Shown here one piece after another: positions 39,485 to 47,975 of a DNA stretch of 64,000 nt. Every line of letters begins with the position of its first letter. The stretch's first letter is position 1. This DNA comes from Pseudomonas fluorescens (GTDB taxonomy: Bacteria; Pseudomonadota; Gammaproteobacteria; Pseudomonadales; Pseudomonadaceae), in NCBI RefSeq assembly GCF_018614655.1, contig NZ_JAGGOG010000004.1, positions 124,001 to 188,000 on the forward strand. The letters are read 5' to 3'. The notes beneath the pieces were generated by a model. The model had not been told where the DNA came from. It saw only the letters and a program-made list of their open reading frames with translations, and made no database searches. Both the position numbers and the translations under genes were made by a program.

Positions 39485-40527
39485 GTGAGGCGTCCAAAGA
39501 CCCGGACAACCTCGACAGCCCGTGGATCCAGGCCGGGCGCCTGACTTTCCTCGCGCTGTACGCGGTGACCGTGCTGGCGGCGCTGGCCTGGGTATTTTCC
39601 AATGTGCGGCAGATCGACCCGCAGAACCGTGCCGTGGTGTTGCACTTCGGTGCGCTGGACCGGATTCAGAATGCGGGGCTGTTGTTGGCCTGGCCGCGTC
39701 CGTTCGAGCAAGTCGTGCTTTTGCCGGCGGCCGACCGCGTGATCGAGCGTCGGGTGGAAAACCTGCTGCGCTCCGATGCCGCGATCCAGGCCGACCGCGT
39801 GGCCAGTCTGGCCACGCCCTTGAGTGATGCATTGGCCGGCTCTGGCTATCTGCTGACCGGCGATGCCGGCGTGGTGCAACTGGATGTGCGGGTGTTCTAC
39901 AAGGTGACCGAGCCTTACGCCTTTGTGTTGCAGGGTGATCATGTGTTGCCGGCGCTGGATCGGTTGGTCACCCGAAGCGCCGTGGCCCTGACAGCAGCGC
40001 GGGACCTGGACACCATTCTGGTCGCTCGCCCCGAGCTGATCGGCGCCGACAACCAGGCCGCCGAGCGTCGCGAACGCCTGCGCGGTGATCTGGTGCAAGG
40101 CATCAATCAGCGCCTGGTGGACTTGGCATCTACCGGCCTGGGTTTGGGCATCGAAGTCACTCGGGTTGATGTGCAATCGAGCCTGCCGAGCCCGGCGGTA
40201 AATGCGTTCAACGCGGTACTGACCGCCAGCCAGCAAGCCGATAAGGCCGTGGCCAATGCCCGCACCGACGCCGAGAAATTGACCCAGGGCGCCACCCAGG
40301 ACGCCGACCGCCTGGTGCAAGTGGCTCACGCCCAAGCCAGCGAGCGCCTGGCCAATGCTCAGGCACAAACCGCCACCGTCGCCAGCCTGGCCCAGGTGAA
40401 AGACCCTGGCCTGTTGCTGCGCCTGTACCGCGAACGCTTGCCGAAGATCCTCGGTCAGGCCGGCTCGGTGACCACGGTCGACCCTAAAGACGATTCCCGC
40501 CTGATTATTCAAGGAGCTGAACAATGA
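39481..40527 (+). CDS. SPFH/HflK-like protein, third of the cluster
   Basis: A 348-residue band 7 protein with a membrane anchor at about 20-42, then I-D-P-Q-N-R-A-V-V-L-H-F-G-A-L and the SPFH domain (about 45-240), then an Ala/Gln/Asp-rich helical region and a short C-terminal tail. Start ATG 39481 and end overlap the neighbours by 4 bp (ATGA), so translation of the three SPFH genes and the ATPase is coupled. It probably co-assembles with the two other SPFH proteins, as HflK and HflC do. No catalytic residues are apparent. Confidence 0.82.
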   Translation: MSEASKDPDNLDSPWIQAGRLTFLALYAVTVLAALAWVFSNVRQIDPQNRAVVLHFGALDRIQNAGLLLAWPRPFEQVVLLPAADRVIERRVENLLRSDAAIQADRVASLATPLSDALAGSGYLLTGDAGVVQLDVRVFYKVTEPYAFVLQGDHVLPALDRLVTRSAVALTAARDLDTILVARPELIGADNQAAERRERLRGDLVQGINQRLVDLASTGLGLGIEVTRVDVQSSLPSPAVNAFNAVLTASQQADKAVANARTDAEKLTQGATQDADRLVQVAHAQASERLANAQAQTATVASLAQVKDPGLLLRLYRERLPKILGQAGSVTTVDPKDDSRLIIQGAEQ

Positions 40528-42419
40528 CTGCTCATGCAGCTCCCATGCTGACGTCGGCCGAACAACGCAGCGCTGCCCGCCAATTGACCTTGGCCATGCT
40601 GGCCCTCGGCTTGCTCGCATTGGGCCTGGTCTGGCGCTGGCTGTCCCCGGATCAAACCGGCGTCAGCCAATTGTTGCTGGGCGTCGCCTCGTTACTGGTG
40701 GCCGTACCGGTGATGCGTTCGGCTTGGTACAGCCTGCGTTACCCGAGCCTGCATGGCATCACTGACCAATTGATCGCTCTGGCGATGTTGGGTGCCTGGG
40801 CCACCGGTGACCTGCTGACCGCCGCCTTGCTGCCGATCATCATGATCTTCGGTCACGTGCTGGAAGAGCGCAGCGTGATCGGTTCCCAAGAGGCCATTCA
40901 TGCCCTGGGCAAGTTGACCCGCAGCCATGCCCGTCTGGTGCAGGCCGACGGAACCATTGTGGAAGTGGACAACGGCACCTTGAAGACCGGCGATATTGTT
41001 GAGGTGCGGGCCGGCGACCGAGTGCCGGCCGATGGCGTGGTGCTGTCGGGCCAGGCGAGCCTCGATACCGCGCCGATTACCGGTGAGTCGGTGCCGCTGG
41101 AAGCCAGCGTCGGGGTGCAGGTGTTTGGTGGCGCGATCAACCTCGATGGCTTGCTGCGCCTGGAAGTGACCCGTACCGGCAACGAATCGACCCTGGGCAA
41201 AGTCATCGCCCTGATGCAAAGCGCCGAGCGCTCCAAGCCGCCGATCACCCGGCTGTTGGAGCGGTATGCCGGCAGTTACATGGTGTTGGTATTGCTGCTG
41301 GCGGCAGTCACCTGGTTTGTGACCAATGATGCTCAGGCCATGCTGGCGGTGTTGGTGGCGGCGTGTCCGTGTGCGTTGGTGTTGTCGGCGCCGGCCACGG
41401 CAATTGCCGGGATTGCCGTGGCGGCGCGCCATGGGATTCTGATTCGCAGCTCGGCGTTTCTCGAAGAGCTGGCAGACCTGACGTCCCTGGTGGTCGACAA
41501 GACCGGCACCCTGACGTTTGGCACCTTGCGTTTGCAGTCCATTGAGACCTCGGCGCCGGATCACCAAGTGCTACTGAACCTGGCGGCCAGCCTCGGCTCG
41601 GCCAGCAGCCACCCGGTCAGCCGGGCGTTGGCCGGGCTCGCGACGCAAGAGCAGATGCTGGTGCTGTCGGATATTCGTGAACGTCAGGGTTTGGGCGTGG
41701 TGGCGCAAACCGAGCAGGGCGAAGCAGCCCTTGGTCGGCCGGAGCTGTTTGAGCAACTGGGTATTGCGACCACGACCGTGCCCAACCATGACGGCCCGAT
41801 TGCCGGACTGGCGCTTGATGGACAATTCCTCGCTTGGTTGTTGCTTGCTGACAGCTTCAAGCCGGAGGCGCGCCAGGCCATGAAGGAACTGCGAGAGCTG
41901 GGTCTTGGTCGTCAGTTGCTGCTGACCGGCGACCGCCAGAGCGTGGCCGACAGCCTGGCGCTGGAAGTAGGCATCAGCGATGTCGAAGCCCAGGCCTTGC
42001 CCGAAGACAAACTCAACCGCGTGCTGGGAGAAATCGGCAGTGGTTTCCGCCCGATGGTGGTGGGCGACGGGATCAACGATTCCCTGGCCCTCAAGGCCGG
42101 TGTGGTGGGCGTGGCCATGGGCGCGGGCGGGGCGGATATCGCCCTGGCCTCGGCGGACGTGGTGTTGATCGGCAGCGACCTGCGGCGTCTGGGCACCTGC
42201 GTGCGGCTGAGTCGCCAATGCCGGCACACGTTGCAGGTCAATGTGATCATCGGCTTGGGCTGGACCCTGGCGATTGTAGTGTTCGCAGCCTTTGGTTGGC
42301 TGGGCGCAGCGGGGGCAATGATTGCGGCGCTGCTGCACAACCTCAGTACCCTGCTGGTGTTGGGTAACGCCGGGCGTTTGCTGCGGTTTCAGGAACCGTT
42401 GATGAAGCTTGAGGAATAA
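40524..42419 (+). CDS. Heavy-metal-transporting P-type ATPase (PIB type), no N-terminal metal-binding domain
   Basis: A 631-residue PIB-type ATPase. It shows the T-G-E-S phosphatase motif (about 187), the transmembrane metal motif C-P-C (about 281-283), the phosphorylated D-K-T-G-T-L (Asp about 325), the S-H-P-V-S element equivalent to the HP locus, and G-D-G-I-N-D (about 514). The first 120 residues contain membrane helices but no CxxC heavy-metal-associated domain. The C-P-C-A-L-V-L-S surroundings are closer to Zn/Cd or Cu exporters than to Kdp-type pumps, but the metal cannot be fixed from sequence. It overlaps the third SPFH gene by 4 bp and lies 117 bp before a bufferin operon, making a metal-handling locus. 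Confidence 0.88.
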   Translation: MTAHAAPMLTSAEQRSAARQLTLAMLALGLLALGLVWRWLSPDQTGVSQLLLGVASLLVAVPVMRSAWYSLRYPSLHGITDQLIALAMLGAWATGDLLTAALLPIIMIFGHVLEERSVIGSQEAIHALGKLTRSHARLVQADGTIVEVDNGTLKTGDIVEVRAGDRVPADGVVLSGQASLDTAPITGESVPLEASVGVQVFGGAINLDGLLRLEVTRTGNESTLGKVIALMQSAERSKPPITRLLERYAGSYMVLVLLLAAVTWFVTNDAQAMLAVLVAACPCALVLSAPATAIAGIAVAARHGILIRSSAFLEELADLTSLVVDKTGTLTFGTLRLQSIETSAPDHQVLLNLAASLGSASSHPVSRALAGLATQEQMLVLSDIRERQGLGVVAQTEQGEAALGRPELFEQLGIATTTVPNHDGPIAGLALDGQFLAWLLLADSFKPEARQAMKELRELGLGRQLLLTGDRQSVADSLALEVGISDVEAQALPEDKLNRVLGEIGSGFRPMVVGDGINDSLALKAGVVGVAMGAGGADIALASADVVLIGSDLRRLGTCVRLSRQCRHTLQVNVIIGLGWTLAIVVFAAFGWLGAAGAMIAALLHNLSTLLVLGNAGRLLRFQEPLMKLEE

Positions 42420-42535
42420 ATTTCAGAAATTGTTCGAGCATGATGTAACGGCACCAGGGCACCTCACTCTAGTGCTGTGTCGGGACTGAACGATCCGTTT
42501 AGCCGACTCCATTACCGATCATGAGGAATACAACA
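42420..42535 (+). promoter_or_regulatory. Upstream region of the bufferin operon
   Basis: A 116-bp gap. A TGTAAC element at about 42443-42448 resembles the -35 box of ECF sigma factors that control bufferin operons in other bacteria, but I find no clear matching -10. An AGGAA ribosome site (42524-42528) fits the ATG at 42536. Confidence 0.35.
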
Positions 42536-42787
42536 ATGAGCATTAAATCCGCTGTTGCTGGTGCTGCCTTCGCTATCGCTGCTGCTGGCATGTTTGCCGG
42601 TGTCGCTACCCAGGTGCAGGCTGCAGATGCCCAGGTTCATTGCTACGGCGTGACGTCCTGCAAAGGCATGAACGATTGCAAGACCGCCGAAAACGCCTGT
42701 AAAGGCCAGGGTGTTTGCAAGGGTCACGGCTTCAAGGCAATGACCAAGGCTGCTTGTGATGCGGCTGGCGGCAAAGTCGGCGAATAA
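42536..42787 (+). CDS. bufA: Bufferin-type metallophore precursor (BufA2-like RiPP)
   Basis: An 83-residue precursor with a Sec signal peptide (about 1-30, ending V-Q-A-A-D) and a mature part with six cysteines: [25 protein letters not shown] and A-A-C-D-A. This matches the six-cysteine BufA2 class of bufferins, periplasmic copper-sequestering RiPPs whose cysteines are converted to heterocycles by the BufB-BufC pair. It is followed by bufB (DUF692) and bufC (DUF2063), which fixes the call. An earlier ATG at 42521 is less well placed relative to AGGAA. A strong hairpin separates it from bufB. Confidence 0.9.
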   Translation: MSIKSAVAGAAFAIAAAGMFAGVATQVQAADAQVHCYGVTSCKGMNDCKTAENACKGQGVCKGHGFKAMTKAACDAAGGKVGE

Positions 42788-42804
42788 CCGGCAATAGAGT
42801 GCAA

Positions 42805-42829
42805 CCGCAGCGGGCCCCCGCCGCTGCGG
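42805..42829 (+). promoter_or_regulatory. Hairpin between bufA and bufB
   Basis: A perfect 9-bp stem CCGCAGCGG / CCGCTGCGG with a 7-base GC-rich loop lies 18 bp after bufA. There is no T-tract. It probably protects the bufA message or attenuates reading into bufBC so that the precursor exceeds its enzymes. Confidence 0.6.
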
Positions 42830-42851
42830 ACACTTCTCCCAGGAGTTCGCG

Positions 42852-43697
42852 ATGTCCACCTCCTTCCCGACTCTGGGCTACGGCCTGGGTTTACGCAGCG
42901 AGTACTACCAGCAGATTCTTGAACAATCCCCTGCCGTGGATTGGTTCGAGGTGATCTCCGAGAATTATCTGGTCCAGGGCGGTAAAGCCTTGTACTACCT
43001 GGACGCGATAGCCGAGCGTTATCCCCTGGTGATGCATGGGGTGTCCCTGTCCATCGGTGGGCCCCATGCCCTCGATATCGACTACCTGAAGCAAATCAAA
43101 CAACTGGCCGAGCGGGTCCAACCGGCGTGGATTTCCGACCACCTGTGCTGGAGCCGTGGCAGCGCGCACCAGTTGCATGACCTGCTGCCACTGCCTTACA
43201 CCGAAGAAAGTCTGTACCACGTCGCCAATCGTGTGCGGCAGGTGCAAGAGGTATTGCAGCGTCCGCTGGTGCTGGAAAACGTCTCCAGTTATGTGCGATC
43301 CAAGGCGGACGAATTCACTGAGTGGGAGTTCCTCAACGCCCTGACCCACCTCAGCGGTTGCCAGCTGTTGCTGGACGTCAATAACGTCTATGTCAGCTCC
43401 CGCAACCATGGCTTTGATGCCTGGACGTTTATCCGCAACCTGCCACCCGAGAGCATCCGCCAACTGCATTTGGCCGGGCACATGGATTATGGCGACTACG
43501 TGATCGATACCCATGATCACCCGGTGTGTGATCCGGTCTGGGCGCTGTATCAACAGACCCTGGAACACCTGGGCCCGGTCTCGACTTTGCTGGAACGTGA
43601 CGACCACTTTCCACCCTTTGAAGAGTTGCTCGTCGAGTTGGCCAAGGCCCGGGAGCTGGGTGCGACGGCCTTGGGCAGGAGATCTCTATGCGCCTGA
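42852..43697 (+). CDS. bufB: DUF692 family multinuclear iron enzyme BufB
   Basis: A 281-residue DUF692 (MbnB-like) protein with a TIM-barrel fold. Expected metal-binding blocks are present: W-F-E-V-I-S-E-N-Y, M-H-G-V-S-L-S-I-G-G, I-S-D-H-L-C-W, L-E-N-V-S-S-Y, L-L-D-V-N-N-V-Y-V-S, H-L-A-G-H, D-T-H-D-H-P-V and E-R-D-D-H-F-P. Relatives use a di- or tri-iron centre and O2 to modify cysteines in RiPP precursors. It acts here on BufA with BufC as partner. It overlaps bufC by 10 bp. Confidence 0.93.
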   Translation: MSTSFPTLGYGLGLRSEYYQQILEQSPAVDWFEVISENYLVQGGKALYYLDAIAERYPLVMHGVSLSIGGPHALDIDYLKQIKQLAERVQPAWISDHLCWSRGSAHQLHDLLPLPYTEESLYHVANRVRQVQEVLQRPLVLENVSSYVRSKADEFTEWEFLNALTHLSGCQLLLDVNNVYVSSRNHGFDAWTFIRNLPPESIRQLHLAGHMDYGDYVIDTHDHPVCDPVWALYQQTLEHLGPVSTLLERDDHFPPFEELLVELAKARELGATALGRRSLCA

Positions 43698-44470
43698 CCG
43701 ACTGGCAGTTGGCGTTTGAACAACATTTGTTATCAGAGACCGTCAACAGCAACTTCAGCGCGACGTTACTCGGCGGCCCGACGCTGGATGTCGACACGGG
43801 GCTGGCGATCTACCACAACGCCTACCATGCACGATTGCAGGACGTGTTGCGCGATGATTTCAGTGCCGTGTGGTTCTGGCTGGGGGACGAAGAGTTTGCG
43901 CTGTTGAGCACGGCCTATATTCGCCGCTATCCCTCGGCTCATTACAGCCTGCGCTGGTTCGGTGAGCGGTTTCCCGAGTTTATCTTCGAGCATCTGGTCG
44001 CCGAGCAAGGCGCGCCGTTGGCCGAGCTGGCACGTCTTGAATGGGCGTTTACCCTGGCCTTCGATGCACCACAGGGCGAGCCGCTGATGTTGCAGGACAT
44101 GGCGCAGCTGCCTCCCGAGGACTGGCCTGGGTTGCAGGTGCAGTTGGCGCCTTCGGTGCAGCAGATGCTGTGTCATTTCAACAGTGTGGCGGTCTGGCGA
44201 TCGAGCAAGAACCAGGCGGACTTTCCTGGCAGTGACGCGTTGACCGAGGCTCAGGTTTGCCTGATCTGGCGCCATCAGAATGTATGCCAGTACCGCACCC
44301 TGGAACCGGCTGAAGCCTGGGCTTTGATGGGCATGGTGACCACCGGATGGAGTTTTTCAGAACTGTGCGCCGAGTTGGCAGTCACTTATCAAGAGGGCGC
44401 GCCATTGCAAGCGGTTACCTGGTTGAAACAGTGGGTCCAGGACGGTTTGCTCCAACTGCGGGCACCATAG
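43688..44470 (+). CDS. bufC: DUF2063 family protein BufC (partner of BufB)
   Basis: A 260-residue protein with an N-terminal DUF2063 domain (R-L-T-D-W-Q-L-A-F-E-Q-H-L-L, G-L-A-I-Y-H-N-A-Y-H-A-R-L, F-S-A-V-W-F-W-L-G-D-E-E-F). In the bufferin and methanobactin-like systems this domain recognises the precursor peptide and presents it to the DUF692 enzyme. The gene overlaps bufB by 10 bp, which indicates coupled synthesis in the expected 1:1 complex. The C-terminal half is less conserved. Confidence 0.9.
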   Translation: MRLTDWQLAFEQHLLSETVNSNFSATLLGGPTLDVDTGLAIYHNAYHARLQDVLRDDFSAVWFWLGDEEFALLSTAYIRRYPSAHYSLRWFGERFPEFIFEHLVAEQGAPLAELARLEWAFTLAFDAPQGEPLMLQDMAQLPPEDWPGLQVQLAPSVQQMLCHFNSVAVWRSSKNQADFPGSDALTEAQVCLIWRHQNVCQYRTLEPAEAWALMGMVTTGWSFSELCAELAVTYQEGAPLQAVTWLKQWVQDGLLQLRAP

Positions 44471-44475
44471 AAAAG

Positions 44476-44494
44476 GGCTATCAATTCGATAGCC
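44476..44494 (+). terminator. Hairpin after bufC
   Basis: GGCTATC / GATAGCC form a perfect 7-bp stem with loop AATTC, preceded by AAAAG and followed by TCCTACTTTTC. It lies 5 bp after bufC and is a plausible but weak terminator. Confidence 0.6.
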
Positions 44495-44555
44495 TCCTAC
44501 TTTTCTCTGGATGGTCTACCCTCTCTTCAGACGTCTGAAACAAGGGGGACTACTC

Positions 44556-45740
44556 ATGCTCGCGCAACTTCCACCGGCCTTACAGAATCTTCAGCTTCCG
44601 CTGCGTCTGCGACTCTGGGACGGCCATGAATTCAACTTGGGCCCGGAGCCCAGCGTCACCATTGTGGTCAAGGACCCCATGATGGTCACGAAGCTGACTC
44701 ATCCCACGCTCGACTCTCTGGGCGAAGCATTTATCGAGGGTAAATTGGAGCTGGAAGGCTCCATCGCCGAAGTGATCCGGGTATGTGACGAGTTGAGTCA
44801 GGCCCTGGTTGATGACGACGAGGGGAGTCGTCCGGTGCGCTCGATTCACGACAAGGCCACTGACGCAGCCGCTATTTCCTATCATTACGACCTGTCGAAT
44901 GCGTTCTACCAGCTCTGGCTGGACCGCGACATGGCCTATTCCTGCGGGTATTTCGAGACCGGCAGCGAATCCCTCGATCAAGCCCAGCAAGATAAATTCC
45001 GTCACCTGTGCCGCAAATTGCGGCTGCAGCCGGGGGAGTATTTGCTGGACGTGGGTTGCGGTTGGGGAGGGCTGGCGCGGTACGCCGCGCGGGAGTTCGG
45101 GGTCAAGGTGTTTGGCATTACCTTGAGCAAGGAACAGTTGGAGCTGGCCAAGGAACGGGTGAAAGCCGAAGGACTGGAAGATCAAGTGGAACTGCAACTG
45201 CTTGATTACCGCGACCTGCCGCAAGACGGTCGTTTCGACAAGGTGGTCAGCGTGGGCATGTTCGAACACGTCGGTCACGCCAACCTGGCGCAATATTGCC
45301 AGACCTTGTTCGGTGCGGTGCGCGAGGGTGGCTTGGTGATGAACCATGGTATTACCGCCAAGCACACCGATGGCCGACCTGTGGGCCGTGGCGCCGGGGA
45401 TTTTATTGAGCGCTATGTGTTCCCCAACGGCGAGTTGCCGCACTTATCGATGATGACTGCCGAAATCAGCGAGGTGGGGTTGGAAGTGGTCGACGTGGAA
45501 AGCCTGCGCCTGCACTACGCCCGCACCCTGGATCATTGGAGCGAGCGCCTGGAAGACAATCTGGAAGCGGCGGCGAAGATGGTGCCGGAGCAGGCGTTGC
45601 GGATCTGGCGGTTGTACCTGGCGGGCTGTGCGTATGCGTTTGCCCGGGGCTGGATCAACCTGCATCAGATTCTGGCGGTGAAACCTCATGCCGATGGTAG
45701 CCATGAGTTGCCGTGGACGCGGGATGATCTGTATCGCTGA
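44556..45740 (+). CDS. cfa: Cyclopropane-fatty-acyl-phospholipid synthase
   Basis: Cfa transfers a methylene group from SAM to unsaturated acyl chains of membrane phospholipids, usually in stationary phase or acid stress. From ATG 44556 (with AAGGGGG upstream) the protein has 394 residues. It shows the SAM motif L-L-D-V-G-C-G-W-G-G-L-A, the substrate region Y-H-Y-D-L-S-N-A-F-Y-Q-L-W-L-D, M-A-Y-S-C-G-Y-F and the catalytic-site M-F-E-H-V-G-H-A-N. It stands alone between the bufferin operon and a REPIN. Lipid genes on both sides (cls, ynb-like operon) make a membrane-lipid neighbourhood. Confidence 0.94.
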   Translation: MLAQLPPALQNLQLPLRLRLWDGHEFNLGPEPSVTIVVKDPMMVTKLTHPTLDSLGEAFIEGKLELEGSIAEVIRVCDELSQALVDDDEGSRPVRSIHDKATDAAAISYHYDLSNAFYQLWLDRDMAYSCGYFETGSESLDQAQQDKFRHLCRKLRLQPGEYLLDVGCGWGGLARYAAREFGVKVFGITLSKEQLELAKERVKAEGLEDQVELQLLDYRDLPQDGRFDKVVSVGMFEHVGHANLAQYCQTLFGAVREGGLVMNHGITAKHTDGRPVGRGAGDFIERYVFPNGELPHLSMMTAEISEVGLEVVDVESLRLHYARTLDHWSERLEDNLEAAAKMVPEQALRIWRLYLAGCAYAFARGWINLHQILAVKPHADGSHELPWTRDDLYR

Positions 45741-45759
45741 ATGGGAACACTGAAGGGCT

Positions 45760-45866
45760 AATGTGGGAATGGGCTTGTGTGGGAGCGGGCTTGCTCGCGA
45801 AGGCGGTGGGTCAGTCAGATATGTACCAACTGATCCACCGCCTTCGCGAGCAAGCCCGCTCCCACA
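45760..45866. repeat. REPIN with a perfect 32-bp inverted repeat plus a degenerate half copy
   Basis: Left arm 45778-45809 begins TGTGGGAGCGGGCTTGCTCG; the right arm 45835-45866 is its exact reverse complement, with a 25-base spacer. Just before it, 45761-45777 reads TGTGGGAATGGGCTTG, a decayed tandem copy of the arm start. The element separates convergent cfa and cls and may act as a bidirectional terminator. Confidence 0.9.
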
Positions 45867-45883
45867 TGTGTTTCGGGGTGAGC

Positions 45884-47323
45884 CTACAAAATCGGTGAAA
45901 TAAGCCGCGCGACCCGCATGCCCAGTTGTTGCAGGCGGTGGGTCTGGCGGTTTTCTTCCTGGCTGATTTCATGGGCCAGGGCGAAGTCGTCCATCAGCAT
46001 TTTTTCCACTTCGCTGGCAAAGGCTTCATCCACTGTCAGCAACATCACTTCGAAGTTGAGCCGGAACGAGCGGTTGTCCAGGTTGGCACTGCCGATGGCG
46101 CTGATCTCGCTGTCCACCAACACCACTTTCTGATGCAGGAAGCCCGGCGTGTAGCGGAACACCCGCACTCCGGCGTGCACCGCTTCAATGGCGTACAGGC
46201 TGGACGCGGCGTAGACGACGCGGTGATCAGGTCGGGACGGCAGTAGCAAGCGCACATCCACTCCGCGTAATACCGCCAGCCTCAGCGCGGAAAATACCGC
46301 TTCATCGGGGATAAAGTACGGGCTGGTGATCCACACCCGCTCGGTGGCCGCATGAATCGCCTCGACGAAAAACAGCGAGCAGGTTTCATAGGGGTCGGCC
46401 GGGCCGCTGGCCAGCAATTGGCAGAGCACACCGTCATCCAGGTAGGTGTCGGGAAGGAGCAGCGGCGGCAGTTCCCGCGCCGCCCAGAACCAGTCTTCGG
46501 CAAACGACTCTTGCAGGCACGCCACGACCGGGCCGCTGACCTGTACGTGAGTATCACGCCAGGGCGCCAGGGGCGGACTCTTGCCCATGTATTCATCACC
46601 CACGTTGTGGCCGCCGACAAATCCGGTGATGCCATCGACCACGACGATCTTGCGGTGGTTACGGAAGTTGACCTGGAAGCGATTGAGCCAGCCGCTGCGG
46701 GTGGCGAACGCTTTTACCTGCACGTTCGCGTCTCGCAGCGACTGCACATAGCGATGGGGCAGGGAATGGCTGCCAATACGATCGTAGAGCACGTAAATGG
46801 CGACGCCTTCGGCGGCTTTTTCCTTGAGCAGGGTTTGCAGTTGGCGGCCGAGCTCATCGTCATGAATGATGAAAAACTGGATCAGCACCGCCGTTTTCGC
46901 CGAACGAATCGCCTCGAAAATCGCGCCGAAGGTGGCGTCACCATTGATCAGCAAGCGCACCTGATTGTTCGCCAGGCAAGGCATGCGGCCCAATTTGGGC
47001 ATGGCTCGCAAGGAGGCATAGGCGCGGGAGTTACGGGCGGTCAGCGCTTCCTCGACCCAAGGCCGCCAGTTCAGCTCGGTGATTGCCTTGTGCATTTCCT
47101 GGTTGGCCTGACGGCGGGCCTGAATATAGGCGTCGAAGGTACTTCGGCCAAAGATCAGGTAGGGAATCAGTGTGAGGTAAGGAATGAACATCAAGGACAG
47201 GGCCCAGGCAATCGAGCCTTGGGCGGTCCTGACGGTCAACACCGCGTGGATGGCGGCGAGGGTGCCCAAAAAGTGCAACGTGGCAATAAAGTAGCCGAGC
47301 AGGTGCGGGCCAAAAAAATCCAT
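45884..47323 (-). CDS. cls: Cardiolipin synthase (phospholipase D superfamily)
   Basis: Cls condenses two phosphatidylglycerols into cardiolipin. From the ATG at 47323 ([10 protein letters not shown]) the protein has 479 residues, with two N-terminal membrane helices (about 8-28 and 38-58). Two HKD catalytic motifs follow: H-R-K-I-V-V-V-D with F-V-G-G, and H-Q-K-V-V-L-V-D with [10 protein letters not shown]. An upstream in-frame extension to 47374 is considered non-coding because an AGGAG site lies just before the chosen start. It is convergent with cfa across a REPIN. Confidence 0.94.
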   Translation of the reverse strand: MDFFGPHLLGYFIATLHFLGTLAAIHAVLTVRTAQGSIAWALSLMFIPYLTLIPYLIFGRSTFDAYIQARRQANQEMHKAITELNWRPWVEEALTARNSRAYASLRAMPKLGRMPCLANNQVRLLINGDATFGAIFEAIRSAKTAVLIQFFIIHDDELGRQLQTLLKEKAAEGVAIYVLYDRIGSHSLPHRYVQSLRDANVQVKAFATRSGWLNRFQVNFRNHRKIVVVDGITGFVGGHNVGDEYMGKSPPLAPWRDTHVQVSGPVVACLQESFAEDWFWAARELPPLLLPDTYLDDGVLCQLLASGPADPYETCSLFFVEAIHAATERVWITSPYFIPDEAVFSALRLAVLRGVDVRLLLPSRPDHRVVYAASSLYAIEAVHAGVRVFRYTPGFLHQKVVLVDSEISAIGSANLDNRSFRLNFEVMLLTVDEAFASEVEKMLMDDFALAHEISQEENRQTHRLQQLGMRVARLISPIL

Positions 47324-47453
47324 GGAGAACATGACTCCTGACAATCCAATGCGTAACAGACCATGTTCGGCCATGAATGTCGCTATTTTATTTGCTGTGC
47401 AACACTGGCGGCTTTGCGGCGTCTAAAGCCGACAATTGTCCAGGAGTTACCCG

Positions 47454-47975
47454 ATGAAGGCTCGTCTGCTTGGTTTGGCCATGGTTATTGGTTTATCGCT
47501 GCCGGTGGCGGCACAAGCGCAGATGCTGGCGCCGGGCTTGTGGGAATTGACCACCAGCAACATGAAAGTCGATAACCAGGCCCTGCCGGACCTGTCGCTG
47601 ATTCTCGGTCAACTGAAGCAACAGATGACCCCGGAACAACGCGCGATGTTGGAGAAACAAGGCATCACCATGGCCGGCAAAGGTGTTCAGGTCTGCCTGA
47701 CTCCCGCCCAGGTGGCGTCCGATTCGATCCCGCTGACCGACCCACAGTCGGGCTGCAAACAGGAAGTGACGGACAAGACCGGCAACCAGTGGAAATTCCG
47801 TTTCAGTTGCCCGAAAGCCCAGGGCACTGGCGTGGCGACATTCCAGAGTCAGAAAGCATTCACCACCACGGTTAACGGTACGTTCAATGCCACAGGCATT
47901 CAGCAAAACGGCAGCCTGGACACGAGTGCGCAATGGCTGGGCAGCAATTGCGGCACCGTCAAACCCCGCGCTTAA
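47454..47975 (+). CDS. DUF3617 family secreted protein
   Basis: A 173-residue protein with a cleavable signal peptide (about 1-23, V-A-A-Q-A-Q) and the DUF3617 pattern: G-L-W-E-L near the mature N-terminus, then cysteine pairs (V-C-L-T, S-G-C-K, F-S-C-P, S-N-C-G). It is a periplasmic protein of unknown function. An AGGAG site lies 8 bp before the ATG at 47454. It is convergent with, and overlaps by 4 bp, the dihydroorotase gene. Nothing in it suggests zinc regulation. Confidence 0.85.
   Translation: MKARLLGLAMVIGLSLPVAAQAQMLAPGLWELTTSNMKVDNQALPDLSLILGQLKQQMTPEQRAMLEKQGITMAGKGVQVCLTPAQVASDSIPLTDPQSGCKQEVTDKTGNQWKFRFSCPKAQGTGVATFQSQKAFTTTVNGTFNATGIQQNGSLDTSAQWLGSNCGTVKPRA

Noticed and set aside
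37190..39832. 880-codon open frame on the minus strand
   Set aside because: It is antisense to the SPFH genes, shows Arg/His/Gly-rich composition typical of a shadow frame in GC-rich DNA, and matches no family.
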